NCBI GenBank assembly: GCA_015501055.1
Contig: JADNYV010000054.1
Location: 1-64,000, forward strand
DNA: 64,000 nucleotides
Direction: 5' to 3'
DNA from: Mucidula mucida
Lineage: Eukaryota; Basidiomycota; Agaricomycetes; Agaricales; Physalacriaceae
This document shows, one piece after another, positions 21,490 to 33,595 of the stretch. A program made the position numbers and the translations under genes. The stretch's first letter is position 1, and the number at the start of each line of letters is the position of its first letter. The notes under the pieces were generated by a model. The model saw nothing but the letters and a program-made list of their open reading frames with translations. It did not search any database and was not told where the DNA came from.

Positions 21490-22753
21490 ATGTCACGACA
21501 AGATAAGGCAACCACAGAACGCTTTACGCGTACGCTTAGAGAGCTCGTAAAGCGTCCAGAGAACAAGCTCTGCGCTGACTGCAAGCGGAACGGTGAGCAG
21601 CTCCAAATCCTTTTTCTCCAATTTATATATATCAATTCAGATCCGCGCTGGGCATCCTGGAACATGTAGGCCGCTCAACCCTCATATCAATTTCGCCTCT
21701 CACCCGTTTCAGTGGTGTCTTTCTCTGTATCCGATGTTCGGGTATTCATCGTGGCATGGGCACCCATATCAGCCGCGTCAAGAGCGTAGATCTCGACGTA
21801 TGGACCCCAGAGCAAATGCAAAGTATCGAAAAGTGGGGCAACGCTCGCGCTAACCTTTACTGGGAGGCGCATCTCAAGAAGGGCCATGTCCCGCCAGAGC
21901 AGTACGTATTTCGTCTCAACGATCCGTTGCATACGTTCAAACTCGTCTCAGCAAAATGGAGTCCTTCATTCGATCAAAGTACGAGTCTAAGCGATGGGCT
22001 ATGGAAGGGCCTCCCCCTAGCGATCCATCCGTACTCGAGGACGGCGCCATCTCCGATCCTCCTGCTCCGGTAGCACCAGCACCAGCGCCGTCCACAACAT
22101 CTACAGCGCGTATGCCAGTATCCGCACAGCCACAGCCACGACACGCCCTACTTTCCACGTCGAATAGTTTCAAGACTCCGACTCCTGCTCAGGCTGCTCC
22201 TGCTCCTGCGCCTGCTCCTGCCCCTCCGAAACCAGCCGACGATCTCTTCTCGCTGGATTTCCATGCTCCTGCAACAACATCGTCTCCTCCGCCCCAGACA
22301 CAGGAACAGAGGAAGGATGTAAAACAGGATATTCTTTCCTTGTTCTCTACCCCGCCAACACAACCTCAGGCTCCTCCTTTTGGTGCCTCTCCTTGGGGAC
22401 AAACACAGCAAGCACCGCCGCAGCAACAGCAATGGCAACAACCAGCGCAGCCCACTAGCATGCTTGGGAATGCTGGTGCCGGCATGTGGGGCGCGTCCTC
22501 CGGATGGGCCCCTGCTGCTCCTGCAGCCCCTTCTAATAGCTTATGGGGCGCTCCCGCTCCCGCACCTGCGTCCTTCTCTTCACCCCCTCCTCAACAGCCT
22601 AATTTGTTCGCAAGCTCGACTGATGTTTGGGGATCATCCAGTAATTCGACTTGCAATGATCCCTTTGGTTCATTTGCGACTGGTGCGACTAGTACAGGGC
22701 AAAAGAACGCGAAAGATGATGTCTTTGGAGATATCTGGGGAGGGTTCAAATGA
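21490..22753 (+). CDS. SMAP/Age2-type ArfGAP
   Basis: Four exons (21490-21592, 21641-21665, 21713-21901, 21952-22753) give about 372 residues. The N-terminal ArfGAP zinc finger is clear: KLCADCKRNDPRWASWN, IGVFLCIRCSGIHRGMG with two CxxC pairs, the catalytic Arg in GIHRGMG, then THISRVKSVDLDVW and an EAHL/SKYESKRW tail. This family stimulates GTP hydrolysis on Arf GTPases during vesicle budding at the Golgi and endosomes. The remainder is disordered, Ala/Pro/Gln-rich with an APAPAPAP run, NPF/DPF-like and W-containing motifs (FGASPWG, DPFGSF, DIWGGF) that suggest clathrin or adaptor binding. The start is 60 bp from the divergent BTB gene start, so the two share a promoter. No frame defects. 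Confidence 0.88.
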
Positions 22754-23282
22754 CGGGCCCCTTCTAATTTGATTAGTTTCTCTCATATCGATATGCACTT
22801 GCTGCATTTTCCCTCTCATTTAGCCATGTTGCATCTACGGCAAGTGAACGTGTAGAACAACGACCAATACACGCGCTTCTATGAGCACAACGTTTTATGC
22901 ACGCCAACGTAGATGAATGAAGAGTGCCTTGTAAGCTTCGGATTCATATCGGCCCAGAATCAAAGGTTCGAGAACAAAAAGTGCTGTCTATTTTGTACAA
23001 GGCGTGTTAGGAGCGTGCAAACCAAAAAATCAACAGGGCGTGCACATGATTGTGGCCAGGCGTGTTTTCATCCTTCCCTCCACTCCACCAGCGTCTTTTC
23101 TTGTTTCCTTTCCTTCTTACTACGACGGACCAGTCATTGCGTCCAAGCGATTGGCGTGCTTTCGTATGTCGGCTATTTGACCAGCACTTTGGCCCACCCC
23201 CCAGTACTGAAGTAGCCTATATAGTTCCGACTGGTACCCGATTCCCCTTTTACCGTCCTCTTCACCAGAATACCCCGTTGTA
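22754..23282 (+). other. Intergenic, promoter of kinase gene
   Basis: No coding signal. A pyrimidine-rich tract around 23070-23125 and TATATAG-like sequence near 23217 lie upstream of the kinase ATG at 23283. Confidence 0.45.
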
Positions 23283-24898
23283 ATGTCTTCGCCATTGCCA
23301 TCTCCAGATCTCGCTTTCTCGCCCCTACCCAATGGATACCTCTCGCCAGCAGAGAGTGACGCGATACAAACGCCCTTTCTAGCCGACTCCGACCATGCCC
23401 TCCATTACAAGCCCCTTGCACTCCAAGGCCATGATGTTCGACGCGAGAATCGCATCCAGATAGCGAGTCCTCAGCCAGAGAAGCTACTTCATGACTCACT
23501 CAAGAGCTACCCACGCATACAGATACCCCATTCTCCCAAGCCACCCTCCTTCACTTTCGACTCGCCAGTGGACGACTACGACTCGTCTCCGCCTTTATCT
23601 GAACCTTTTTCATCCAAAGCGCGCCCTCGATCCCCATTCCTACGTGACGACCTGGACGGAACCTTTTCAGCACGCTACATGTTGGATGCATGTCACTACT
23701 CCCAGCACTTTCCGGCGGGGCACACATTGTGCACGCAGTTTGCCAGTGCATACCAGCTTGAAGATGAGCTCGGTTCAGGAGGATATGGCTTGTCATGACG
23801 GCGAAAAATCGCGCAATGGGATTCGACGTAGCCGTCAAGTTCATCATCAAGGAGAAAGTCCCAGACTACGCTTGGGTAGAGGACGAGCGTTATGGCAGGC
23901 TTCCAACAGAGGTCTTCCTGTTGGACTACATGGACCACGACAATATCGTGAAGGGGCTCGATCTCTTCCAAGACCACCTATTCTTCTATCTCGTAAGGTT
24001 TCACGCGTTTACACGTCTGGTATCAATCGTAATCATACCATGTAGGTCCAGGAGTTACATGGTTCGCCTTGGCCCAAGGCCATTCGCAAAAAGCGCACCA
24101 AACGAAGACTCTCTACCAGCGAATCCTCTCCTATCTCCCCGCCCTCTCTAACCCTTCCGTTTCTGCGGACTCCTTTGACGACTCCACGCCTGTGACTCCT
24201 CCCATACCCTCTTCATCTCATGTGCACCTGCCTTTACCTCCCTTTACGGATCTGCCTCAGAAACACAAATCCGAGTCTCTCGCGCATCTCACCGTGTTCG
24301 GCCGCAATTTAGTCGACGACCCTCCCATGATTTGTTCGAGTGTATAGAGCAGTCAGTGCACAAGCGTTTACCCGAGGATCAGGCGCGCTACGTCTTTAGA
24401 CAAGTCGTCGATGCTGTTCATTATCTGGATAGTCATGGGATAGCTCATCGTGACATCAAAGATGAGAATATAGCCATCGACAAGGATTTGAATGTTAGTT
24501 TTCACAGATGGCTGTTGACTTTTTAACATAATCTACCCTTTCCAGGTCAAGCTCATCGATTTTGGGAGTTCTATCTATGTCGATCCTACGAAGCCGCGCC
24601 CTTACTATACCCTATTCTACGGGACGACTGCGTACGCCGCATCTGAGATACTTATGAAAAGCCGTACAAGGCTGCACCGGCAGAGGTATGGACGCTGGGT
24701 GTCCTGCTGTCGTATCTGCTCCACGGAATGTCTCCCTTTCCCACTGCGAAAGACGCCATGAAAGGACGGATCGTTCTCGAGGAACGGCCGAGGGTTTCAA
24801 GGCATGCATACGACTTGATGAGGTGGTGTTTAGATCCCAACCCTTTGACGCGGGCGACAATCCGGGATATTCAGACCCATCGATGGCTTGATTGCTGA
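23283..24898 (+). CDS. PAS-kinase-like Ser/Thr kinase, frame-disrupted
   Basis: A disordered N-terminus of about 130 residues is followed by YQLEDELGSGGYG (glycine loop), VAVKFIIKEKV (catalytic Lys), EVFLLDYMDHDNIVKG, LHGSPWP, SHDLFECIEQ, GIAHRDIKDENIAID (catalytic loop), VKLIDFGSS (DFG), FYGTTAYAASEIL and VWTLGVLLSYLLHGMSPF, ending with RATIRDIQTHRWLDC. The GTxxYAxSEIL activation segment and layout resemble PAS kinases (Psk/PASK), which couple nutrient state to sugar metabolism. No PAS domain is visible, so it is at most PASK-like. The frame is broken where GGCTTGTC lacks one T (about 23790), at two points between 24190 and 24330, and where ATGAAAAGCC lacks one A (about 24658). A GTAAGG...TAG intron lies near 23994-24047. 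All catalytic residues are intact if the indels are discounted. Confidence 0.7.
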
Positions 24899-25218
24899 AA
24901 CGTTCAACCATAATTGTTCTTGTGCATTTTCATCGTACGCTCCGCTATTATTCGCATTTTATATACCATAATCCTCTCGAGACGCATTGTATATCATCTC
25001 CTCGCAAACTGAATTTCTCATAGCTGTATTATCCCTGGATTTGTTGATCTTCGCACTGTATCATGCATTACTTATAATAAAGATGATTCGCAGCCTTGTT
25101 TGGAGTCGATGGGAGGCGGACGATGACATTGACGCGCAGAGATCCGGGTACGCACGTGGCCCTTGGAAAGCTCAAGCCAATCAGAATGAGTGCAATTCTC
25201 GTCCTTCTCCCTCCTACA

Positions 25219-26280
25219 ATGTCTGTCGCACTCAAGACAGCAGGTCTGTGCGACTTGCAACCTCTTGGCTCCATCTGACAGGAAATCTTCACAGTAGCGC
25301 ATGCTGGGCGCCGTGCAGCTCTGCGGCCACAAGCTGGCCTTCCCGGGGGTGCGTTTACTGGACTGCTGAACCGGGAAGTCGTATTCACGATATTTGTCTG
25401 CAGCCGCTTCACGATGGTTACACACTTCCAAGCCGACGATGCTAGCGGAACCTTCGCAGCAGTCTCCCATACCTTCCTTCTCTACATCCCCAACCAATCC
25501 TATGACGGACCTAGCAAACAGAGATTCCAACCAATTCAGCTTGGAACATCCACAGAACAAGGGCGGTACGTGTTCTCATTTATCATCTGATACATTGTTG
25601 AAATGGGGCATAGAGTATGTCATGTCTACGTTGGACAAGGTCGCCAACTGGGCGCGGCAGAGTTCGATTTGGCCGGTGACGTTCGGTAGGTGTTGGCGGT
25701 CGCGTCTTACATAGGTGGCCATTGACTCCTGGACAGGTCTCGCTTGCTGTGCTGTGGAAATGATGCACATGGCTGCTGCTCGCTACGACCAGGATAGGCT
25801 GGGTATCATTTTCCGAGCCAGTCCGCGTCAGAGTGAAATTATGATTGTCGCGGGTACTTTGACAAACAAAATGGCGCCTGCATTGCGAAGGGTATACGAT
25901 CAGATGCCAGAGCCTAGTGAGTCCTCAGTCCTTTGTTCGTTCCGAATAACTAACGTTATGACAGGATGGGTTGTGTCTATGGGATCGTGCGCCAACGGTG
26001 GCGGTTACTACCACTATTCCTACTCTGTTGTTCGTGGTTGCGATCGTAAGTGACAGGTTATTCTGTCTTCCGCGTTCAGTTGCTCACCGTTTTTTCCTGC
26101 AGGTATAGTCCCAGTGGATATTTATGTCCCAGGATGTCCTCCCACTGCGGAGGCTCTGCTGTACGGTATGCTGCAGCTACAGCGTAAGATGCGACGAAGC
26201 AGAAAGGCAGTCCTTTGGTTTGTTGTTTTCTCCCGCGGGAACCTTTGCGTTATTGATTCCCTTCCAGGTACCGCAAATAA
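25219..26280 (+). CDS. NDUFS7: NADH:ubiquinone oxidoreductase 20-kDa subunit (PSST/NuoB)
   Basis: This is the complex I subunit that holds iron-sulfur cluster N2, next to the quinone site of the mitochondrial inner membrane. The core is unmistakable: [19 protein letters not shown] (paired Cys ligands), [38 protein letters not shown] and [18 protein letters not shown], giving the remaining cluster Cys ligands. The start at 25219 is preferred. It splices GCAG|GTCTGT to CACAG|TAGCG and again at 25346 in phase, giving an Arg/Ala-rich presequence ([27 protein letters not shown]) typical of mitochondrial targeting. The last exon is only YRK plus TAA after TTCCAG at 26267. All junctions are in phase with no frame defect, which is notable given its neighbours. 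Confidence 0.92.
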
Positions 26281-26821
26281 ACGCCCGCGGTCATGTACTG
26301 TCTGTGTAGTATACGTTGTTGGAATGGATGACCATCATTTTAATTCACGTAAAAGAACGAGCTAATTGTTGAGGTTGATTCGTTTTTTGCGCGCATTATC
26401 ACTGTCAAGGCTTGGATAGGTTGGCAGGCTGTTAAAGTTGACGCGTAGCTTATCGTAAAGATAACTGGTAAGGCCAGGTACTGACATTGAACCTGTCGAG
26501 GATATGAGCGGGATACCCGTTCCGTTAAGGCGAAAAGGCCGAGAGGAAGACGGACTCGGAAAACCGTTTGTGGGGAAACGGGAATTGCCGAATATAGTGT
26601 GAGCAAGACTCTCGAGTGACTGCCATCATCTCAACCCTTTGAGCGTGTTGAAACAATTGTTTGACGACTGGCACGATTCTAGTAGTCGTCGACGCCGTCG
26701 TCGTCGTCCTAGGAGAGCCATTGTCCTTCCCTTCTTAGAACGCCCCTCGCGACCTAGCCCACTCTATCACCCTACTATCCGACCTCCATTAATTTTTGGC
26801 CCACTTTTACGGGACACGACG

Positions 26822-29800
26822 ATGGCGGCCACTCTCTTCCCTTCGCGAGCCGATACGAGTCCTAACTTGCCCACCATCTACCCCCGCAATCTCATTTCCG
26901 ACCTTGATTTTGGTGACAATCGATACCCCTCATTGACGCCCACTGCCAGACGGGGGAGCACGCTAGGGAACGACATGGCCTGGGCTGGAATGGCGCCTGA
27001 ATTGGCTCCAATAAGGCACCCGACAGAGCTGTCGGTGCCCCCAGGAGATGCTCAAAGCCGCTCTGATCAGCACTTGACGGGGGCATCCGACTTGCAGTCG
27101 ATAAAGTCCCAGTCGCAGGAGCCTGCGCGCAGTCAAGTGTCGTATGCGCTGCCTCAAGGCGCATCACGTCGTGTTGTCGAGCGTTACAGCTTGGAGGACA
27201 ACCAGCCGTCGTCGTCACGAGGTCCGGAAGATACCACTTTCTCAACAGCCATGAACTCCCCCCGACCACTCGATAGCGTCCTTACACCTCCTCCCCCCGC
27301 CATCCGTCCGTGCTTACTGGTCCCAGCGCCATTCCACCGGCTATCGTCCCGCTATCCGCCTCACCCGGATATGTGCCGCCAATATCGTCTCGAAACCGAG
27401 CCTTTCCCCAGCAACCCACTTATATCACTCAAACAGCCACACCGAAGCCTGTCAATCCTGTATATTCCCCACGCCCGCCGCAGGAGGAAGTCTGTCTTGA
27501 ATGTGCGATGCGCGACCAAGATATGGCCGACGTCGACGTGACTACTCCTGGCGTCTGGGATAGGGAGAGCGACGTCCTTTATGAGGAGCTCAAGGCCCGA
27601 GAACGCGAAGAAGAGCTTACTGGTGTTATCCAGTCCGACGAACCACCCCGGCCAAAGTCGAAAGGCGGTAAACTTACAGAGCAGAACATCAAGATATGGC
27701 TGAGCGTAGTACGCTAAATCTTCTTTTTTATTTTTCTTTTCACGCATATAACCTTGTTTAACAGAATCCGAGGGAACCGGCTTCGCGACAAAACACCCTC
27801 ACCAATTACGTTACGTCTCAGCGCAAGCTTATCGAGGCGGAGGTACTTGCCCATGCCCGCGCCATGCAGGAGGCCAAACAACTGGATAACAGAATGCGGG
27901 ATACTTACTCCTCTCTTCGGCGTTCTGCATATGACTCTGGTGCGACTGCTGCGCCAATGGATGACACCGGGGGCGTTCGCATTCGCCCTCCCCGATCACC
28001 TTCTACTCCTTCGAACCCGCTGCACGATCGCACCCATTCACGAGAGGTCACTCTCTTGGAGAATGGCATGATTGTGGAGCACGTGGATGTCAGAAAGGAA
28101 GAACGAGAGGCGCGCGAACGCCGTCGCAAAGAGGAGAGGCGTGCCCGTAAATCTTCGAGGAGTTCGGTGATTGACATGTCCTCGGTCATGTCTACGCCCA
28201 GCCTGCCAACTCACGCGGATAGTGGAGTTGGGTTGAAACCCTACTCTCGCTATTCACAAGGTAGTCCTGCTCGTCCCATGAGCGTGTTGACAACGCCTAT
28301 GGATCGTCCAGAATTTCCACGTGCTCAATCGCAAGCTTCTTTCTCGGATGTACATAGCTTGGGATCCTCGTCTCCACGACGCTCTCGATTCTTTGGCTTT
28401 TCCAACTTAAGGATGGATGGGCTAGTCGAGACAGTTTGGCGCCCTCCGCCATGATGTCTGGTAGCATGATGGACATGCAGTACGTTTCTTGTCCATTAAT
28501 AATTACATGTGGACACTGACATGACGCTCTCACAGTGTCGCTTTACAGAAAGAAAACTCTGATGCTGCCAGGTATGGCTTGGGCGAATCTTCTCGTCGTA
28601 GTCAGCTCTGGTCTGCTGCCGATCTGCTGCAGCCCACGACGTCACGTTTATCAAACCAATCAGAACCGAAACCCAAGAAGAAGAAAGGTCTTGCGAAAAT
28701 CTGGGGCATTGTCACTCGTTCTTCTAGGAACGATAACAAAAGGCAGACGGAATCGAATGGCAGGACTGATGATGAACCCTTGGCTCCGCCTCCGCCACTC
28801 ACCTATCTGCTCAGCCGTGAAGGCCGTCACGTATCCACTCCCACTCTTTCGAGCTCGACCATGAAAATGACGATGTCACCGGTCGCATTGTCGCCTACGA
28901 GTGCCTCTTCTACTCATCTCCCCACACCCTCGTCCTCTCGACCATCGGGGTCTGGTTCGGACTCTGATACTGCTATCGCCAGGCAGCCCAGTGCAAACTA
29001 CGATGACGACCAGCGGAATCCAGAGGACCGTTTCTCCAAGAACATCTCTTCCATGACATCCGAACCTGATATGCGCAGACGCATGTCGCGAAGCCCTTCG
29101 TCTTCTCCCAATCACACGCCTACCCTTCTGACCGTTCATACTAACAACACTAATCCCGGTGCTAATTTAACCCGTGAAAAGTCGCTTCCGCCAATACCGG
29201 GGGACATACGACGGCAACGTTCTTCTGAACAACGTTTGGCTGCAGATAATCGTCCACAGACAATGTACACGTTTAACCCTGCTGGCGGTAGTCCTGCTCA
29301 CGACTTCTTGCCCCCCAAAGCGCCGTTCCGTAATGGAGACGTTCGACGACAGTCTTTTGGGGGCCTTACGACGCGTCCTAATCTTGATGTACAGCTCGCC
29401 CGGAATCACGGCAGCACTCCTCGCTCTTCGACCGCACTTGGCGTAAACTATGACGAGTTTGGCGGATCGCGTCGATCCTTACGACTCGACTCTTCCTCAC
29501 AAAACCGCGCAGCTTCTTCGGGGCCCCGACCAAGCGCAAGTCGCGATTTGGATTGACGTCACTGTTTGGGAAGAAGCAGCCGGAGCGAAATGTGATGCAG
29601 GAGAACGTCGTCGCACAGCAGGTTCCGTCATTCAGGCGTTCGGCCGGAAGTGATGGACTGGATGATTCCATGACAAATGGCGGATATGGCTCGACGTCGC
29701 GGCATAGTGCATTGAGCGCAAGCGCTAGCGCTGCACCTGGTGCGAGGATGTCTGTGACCTCGCGAAAAGCGCTCGAGGAGCTTGTAGCGCAGGATTCCGA

Positions 29801-29855
29801 GTTTGTGGCCTATCGGTACCCGTCCAACGATCAGCATTTAGATCTTCTGCGATGA
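26822..29855 (+). CDS. Conserved fungal Ser/Pro-rich low-complexity protein, parental copy
   Basis: ATG at 26822 (MAATLFPSRADTS). A Pro/Ser-rich N-terminus leads to a conserved block: EEVCLECAMRDQDMADVDVT, TPGVWDRESDVLYEELKARE and EQNIKIWLSV. An intron (GTACGC...AACAG, about 27715-27763) is followed by NPREPASRQNTLTNYV, a helical RKLIEAEVLAHARAMQEAK and a charged coiled coil. The rest is Ser/Arg-rich, with FFGFSN, KKKKGLAKIWGIVTRS and a conserved tail. Homologues occur in Agaricomycetes as uncharacterised or 'proteophosphoglycan-like' proteins; function is unknown. Downstream of 28139 it is duplicated in the left arm. Comparison shows missing bases near 28407 (CTTAA versus CTTTAA) and 29510 (CGCAGC versus CGCTAGC). 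Another shift lies near 27295-27312. If real, these truncate the protein at about 28454. Confidence 0.6.
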
Positions 29856-31145
29856 CATCTGACTGCTCTTGTACATGTTTTCCTACTCCTGACTTACTGT
29901 ATATTAACCGAGTATCACCTGTCACTCTTTCGGATTTTTTGCTCTCGTGTTTTCCATACCCTTCATGGCTAGCGTTGGTCTGTCATAGTCATTCGCTTAT
30001 ATTTTCTCATTGTTTAAATATTCCCGGACTTGCATTCATAGGTACCCCATCAAATTTATTTCAGTTCATCCCTCTGTGTGGCGGGAATTCAAGGATTTTT
30101 ATATCGAGCACGAACGCCACGACGAGAAATCTTAGTTTATGTCAAGTTCAACGTGACCGTAGCTTTTTCCTTACGAGGCCAGCTCTGATTTGCCGGCTTC
30201 AAACTTCGTAGAAGACCGTGGCGGCCGAAATGCGAGGCGGCATAATAACCGAGCTCATCAAGCGACATGCGTGTTTTGGTAAGCTTGTCGGCTCTTCCAG
30301 CAGCTATAATCAGCGGATAGGCGCTATGATGCGCATACCGTCGTGAAATTCTGGCTGTGGTGAGAATCAGATTCTCCCAGAAGAAAGTACTGCGAACGAG
30401 CGCGTAAATCCACAATGGCATAGCTGTGCAATATGACGGAGTAAATTGGACCATGTAGAGCCCAGAAGGGACAAATGTGGCGGCCTTGACTTTTCGGTTT
30501 AGCAAAAAAAAAAAAAAAAGCTGCAGGTAAGCAGGTATGACATTTATGTAGTTGGCCTGCAGCTCACTCAAAATTTTGGATGTTGGTTAGCAGTAGACAC
30601 TGCATAGAGCGCGACGTTACTTTCAGAATCAAAAGTCATAGGACTGATGAGGATGAACTGTTGTTGGACACCTGCGTTCAGCACTTTTAGTTCCGAGTCC
30701 TTGAGTCGCGCTGGCTTGAGGCTTGGAAGGCAGATCTGCGATAACTAGAGCACTCCAGAGCGGGAAGGCCAGGTGAGGCGCCGGTGACGAAAATACTTCC
30801 GCGTGCTGTACCCCTCAGTGACATGGGAGCGAAGAATCAAGGCGTGATAGATTCGTGGGCAATGGGCATTCGAATAGACAGATCTTGTTCTGCGTCGATG
30901 TCGTGGGTACAGGGTATCATCATTACGTTGAGCCATCGCGCTTAAGCACATCCTACACTGACCACGCCAAGACCGCGTTTCTGTGACATGAGGGCGAAAA
31001 CGTCAAAATATCGAGTCATGAGATATAAACGTGGAAACTAGATGTTGTAGGCAGTGTTCAATGTTCGTTGTAGATGTAGATGTTGAAGGAAAAGGAAATG
31101 CTATGTAACAGAATGCAGAAGGGTAAACCGAATGGAGGTCGTGTA
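29856..31145 (-). other. Convergent intergenic region in right arm
   Basis: Counterpart of 8953-10239, including an A run of about 16 bases at 30505-30520. No conserved ORF. It separates the convergent low-complexity gene and PNS1. Confidence 0.55.
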
Positions 31146-33374
31146 CTACGAATGTGGAACTCCTTGGGTGACATGAGGATATGTCGAAGCCACGAGCTGT
31201 AGGAGGGTCAGTTGACGTGACATCTGTAGACTTCATTACTTACGGCGAAGAGTTCTGGCGCGCGGATCGCAAGGACTTGAGGATCTTCACCGAGGCCGAC
31301 GAAACTTTAGAACGAACAGAATGTCAGCATACTGTATACGGACGGCGCTTTCTCTGAACACTGACATTGTCGATACGCCGGCTTCAATCGCAGAAGAAAG
31401 AGTTAAGGCTATAAAGGTTATCGATGAGATTGATGATTCGACAGGAAGACAGCGCAGCAGCAGCTCACAGCATTGAAGGCCGATCAAGAACGCGAAAAGT
31501 AGCATGGGAGCGGTGTATTGTCCATCAAGGTTGTAAGATGGGGATGTGACTGATGCGGTCCGTCAGTAAGCATAGCCAAGAAGAACCGTATTTCTTACAG
31601 CGCAGGTAGAGGTAAGCGAAGAGACTGCATAGCAGTCCGATAGCATATGCGCCCCACGTCAGCGCTACATGACCCTTCAGTATCAGCGTTAAGACGAGGC
31701 TGAAACTTGCTCACTCATTCCGACCAACGAATCGTTCACGAGCGCATCAATTCCACGGTCCTTGAATAACCTCCAGGTGTCCTTGGCAGCCGGAATATAT
31801 GGCTTGCCATACAAAGCTATCAGAGGGAATCAGTATAACTGCAGGATAGAATGATGTGACTGACAAATTTCAATGTAAGCATATCTGTTAAAATATTCGA
31901 CCATGTTCTCGATACAACCGATGAAACATGCAGCGCAACAAGCCAGACACGCTTCGACAGCTAGTTGACCGACTGTTAACAAACAGAAATAGTTTAGAGA
32001 AAGCGCTTACGATGACCATCGGCGCTGGCATTGTTCGCCGCTGTGCGCAAAATCATGCGTAGTAGCTCCAGTAATGTCACGATGAGCGAACCAAACGCAA
32101 TAGATCCCAAGGACAGTGTCGATGCTCGTCCAAGAGCCGACAACGTGGGATGCTTGGGCTATGTAGTGCCTCGATCAGAACAAACTTTGAATAGAGAACT
32201 AAACCACACTCTCACCATTTCTCCCATACTCTTGGGGCCGAAGTAATACCAAGACCCATATGGACCGCCAGCCAAGGTAGCAAGCGCCACATTGCCGATA
32301 ACCTGGGAGGTCCACAAGAAGGAAAATGTCTCATAGAAAACGAGGCCTGCGACTTTCCCACTTGAGCAAGAAGACGTTGCGCAAGCTAAGCCGCGTTAGC
32401 ATAGAAGCAAAAATGTAGTGAAGGACGTACATGGGTTGCCGGGAGTCCATTTAGAATAGGTTGCAATGACGGTAAATGTGAACCACACAGCGAGGCAAGC
32501 TTGGAGGAACAAGGCGGACATTGCAACCGCATACACGCTCATGTGGTGTTTCGAGACATCCATGACAACTTGTAAGAGAAGAGATGCGAAGGGGATCCGT
32601 GATCTAAAGCCCCAGTACGAGAAAATAGAAAACAGGGCAATGATCGTAAATATAATCGCCCCGGCTAGAGGGGAATTGAGTGGAGTCGAAGTAAAAACGC
32701 GGGAAAACATACAATAATACTTCGTAATCCAGTAATAGATGCATATACCACTGGGGATACTGACAGTCAGTAACGAAATTCCCAGGCGGGTAAAGAGCGC
32801 ACGGACATGTTCAATGCTATAGTCAATATTAATGTAATGTGCATGATCATGCGGGTGAACATTCTAGTGAGCATGAGATACGCCGTTGACAAAAGAAGTG
32901 CCGCTCCGGTTATCAGAAGTAGCAGGTAGACGGCTGATCTAGAGGCAATATGAACGTCAGAAACTGGGACAACGCGTTACACGCACCTGTTCAACGTGAT
33001 GCTCGTCCCAGAGGTGGCCCCCGATTTGCCCAATCCTCCGCCTAAACCGCCTTCAGCGACCCACGATTGCAAAGCAATACCTGACAGAACAGCAAATCCT
33101 ATTAACTGTGGTATCGCTTAGTAGAGTTCTGGTACGGTAGAGGGGAACCCACCTGTAGTATGAATAGGACGAGAAAGATGGGATCATTAATCTTTTTCTT
33201 GGGCTTGAACCTTTCCCCTTCGTAAGGATTCTTTACATCCTGGACATAGGGCTGGCTTGGAGGCATAGGCTGTGCATACTGGGGCGTCGGCCCAGGATAA
33301 GGCGCGTTCGAGTCGTACTGAGGGTATTGTTGAGGTGGTCCCCATTGTGGATTAGAATTCTGATAGTTCGCCAT
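31146..33374 (-). CDS. PNS1: PNS1, choline transporter-like (CTL/SLC44) membrane protein
   Basis: About 520 residues in some 14 exons, start ATG at 33374. The N-terminus is hydrophilic and Gln/Pro/Tyr-rich ([19 protein letters not shown]). It is followed by [16 protein letters not shown] and multiple membrane segments, with family stretches [70 protein letters not shown] and [19 protein letters not shown]. Fungal Pns1 is a plasma-membrane protein named for a pH-nine-sensitive phenotype; choline transport itself is not established. Small introns of 45-65 bp interrupt nearly every membrane segment. It differs from the left-arm copy at a few residues (for example VQDV/AQDV and ITLN/IPLN). This copy keeps its own promoter (33375 onward) and faces the ATG22 gene's 3' end. 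Confidence 0.9.
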
Positions 33375-33595
33375 AGAGAGCGATCTGCTCGCTGGCTAGG
33401 AAGCGTGACGTGGTTGAACTTGGATGGTGGCGAAAGGCAGGTTCTCAGCGGATAGGGGCTAATTTACATATATGCGTCATAGGACTCATCTGATCTATGC
33501 CCGTTGCCCAAGCTCTCATCCAACAACTCTCGCAACTTGAACGCAAACCAGAGGCAAATAGCGATTCCTTTTCAGATCCAACATGAGATGGTACT

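Larger units (their letters stand above)
28139..33383. repeat. Right arm of 5,245-bp inverted duplication
   Basis: Reverse complement of 6718-11962. Here both genes continue naturally beyond the arm edges (the low-complexity protein gene on the left, the PNS1 promoter on the right), so this is the likely donor copy. The two arms are separated by 16,176 bp. Confidence 0.95.
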
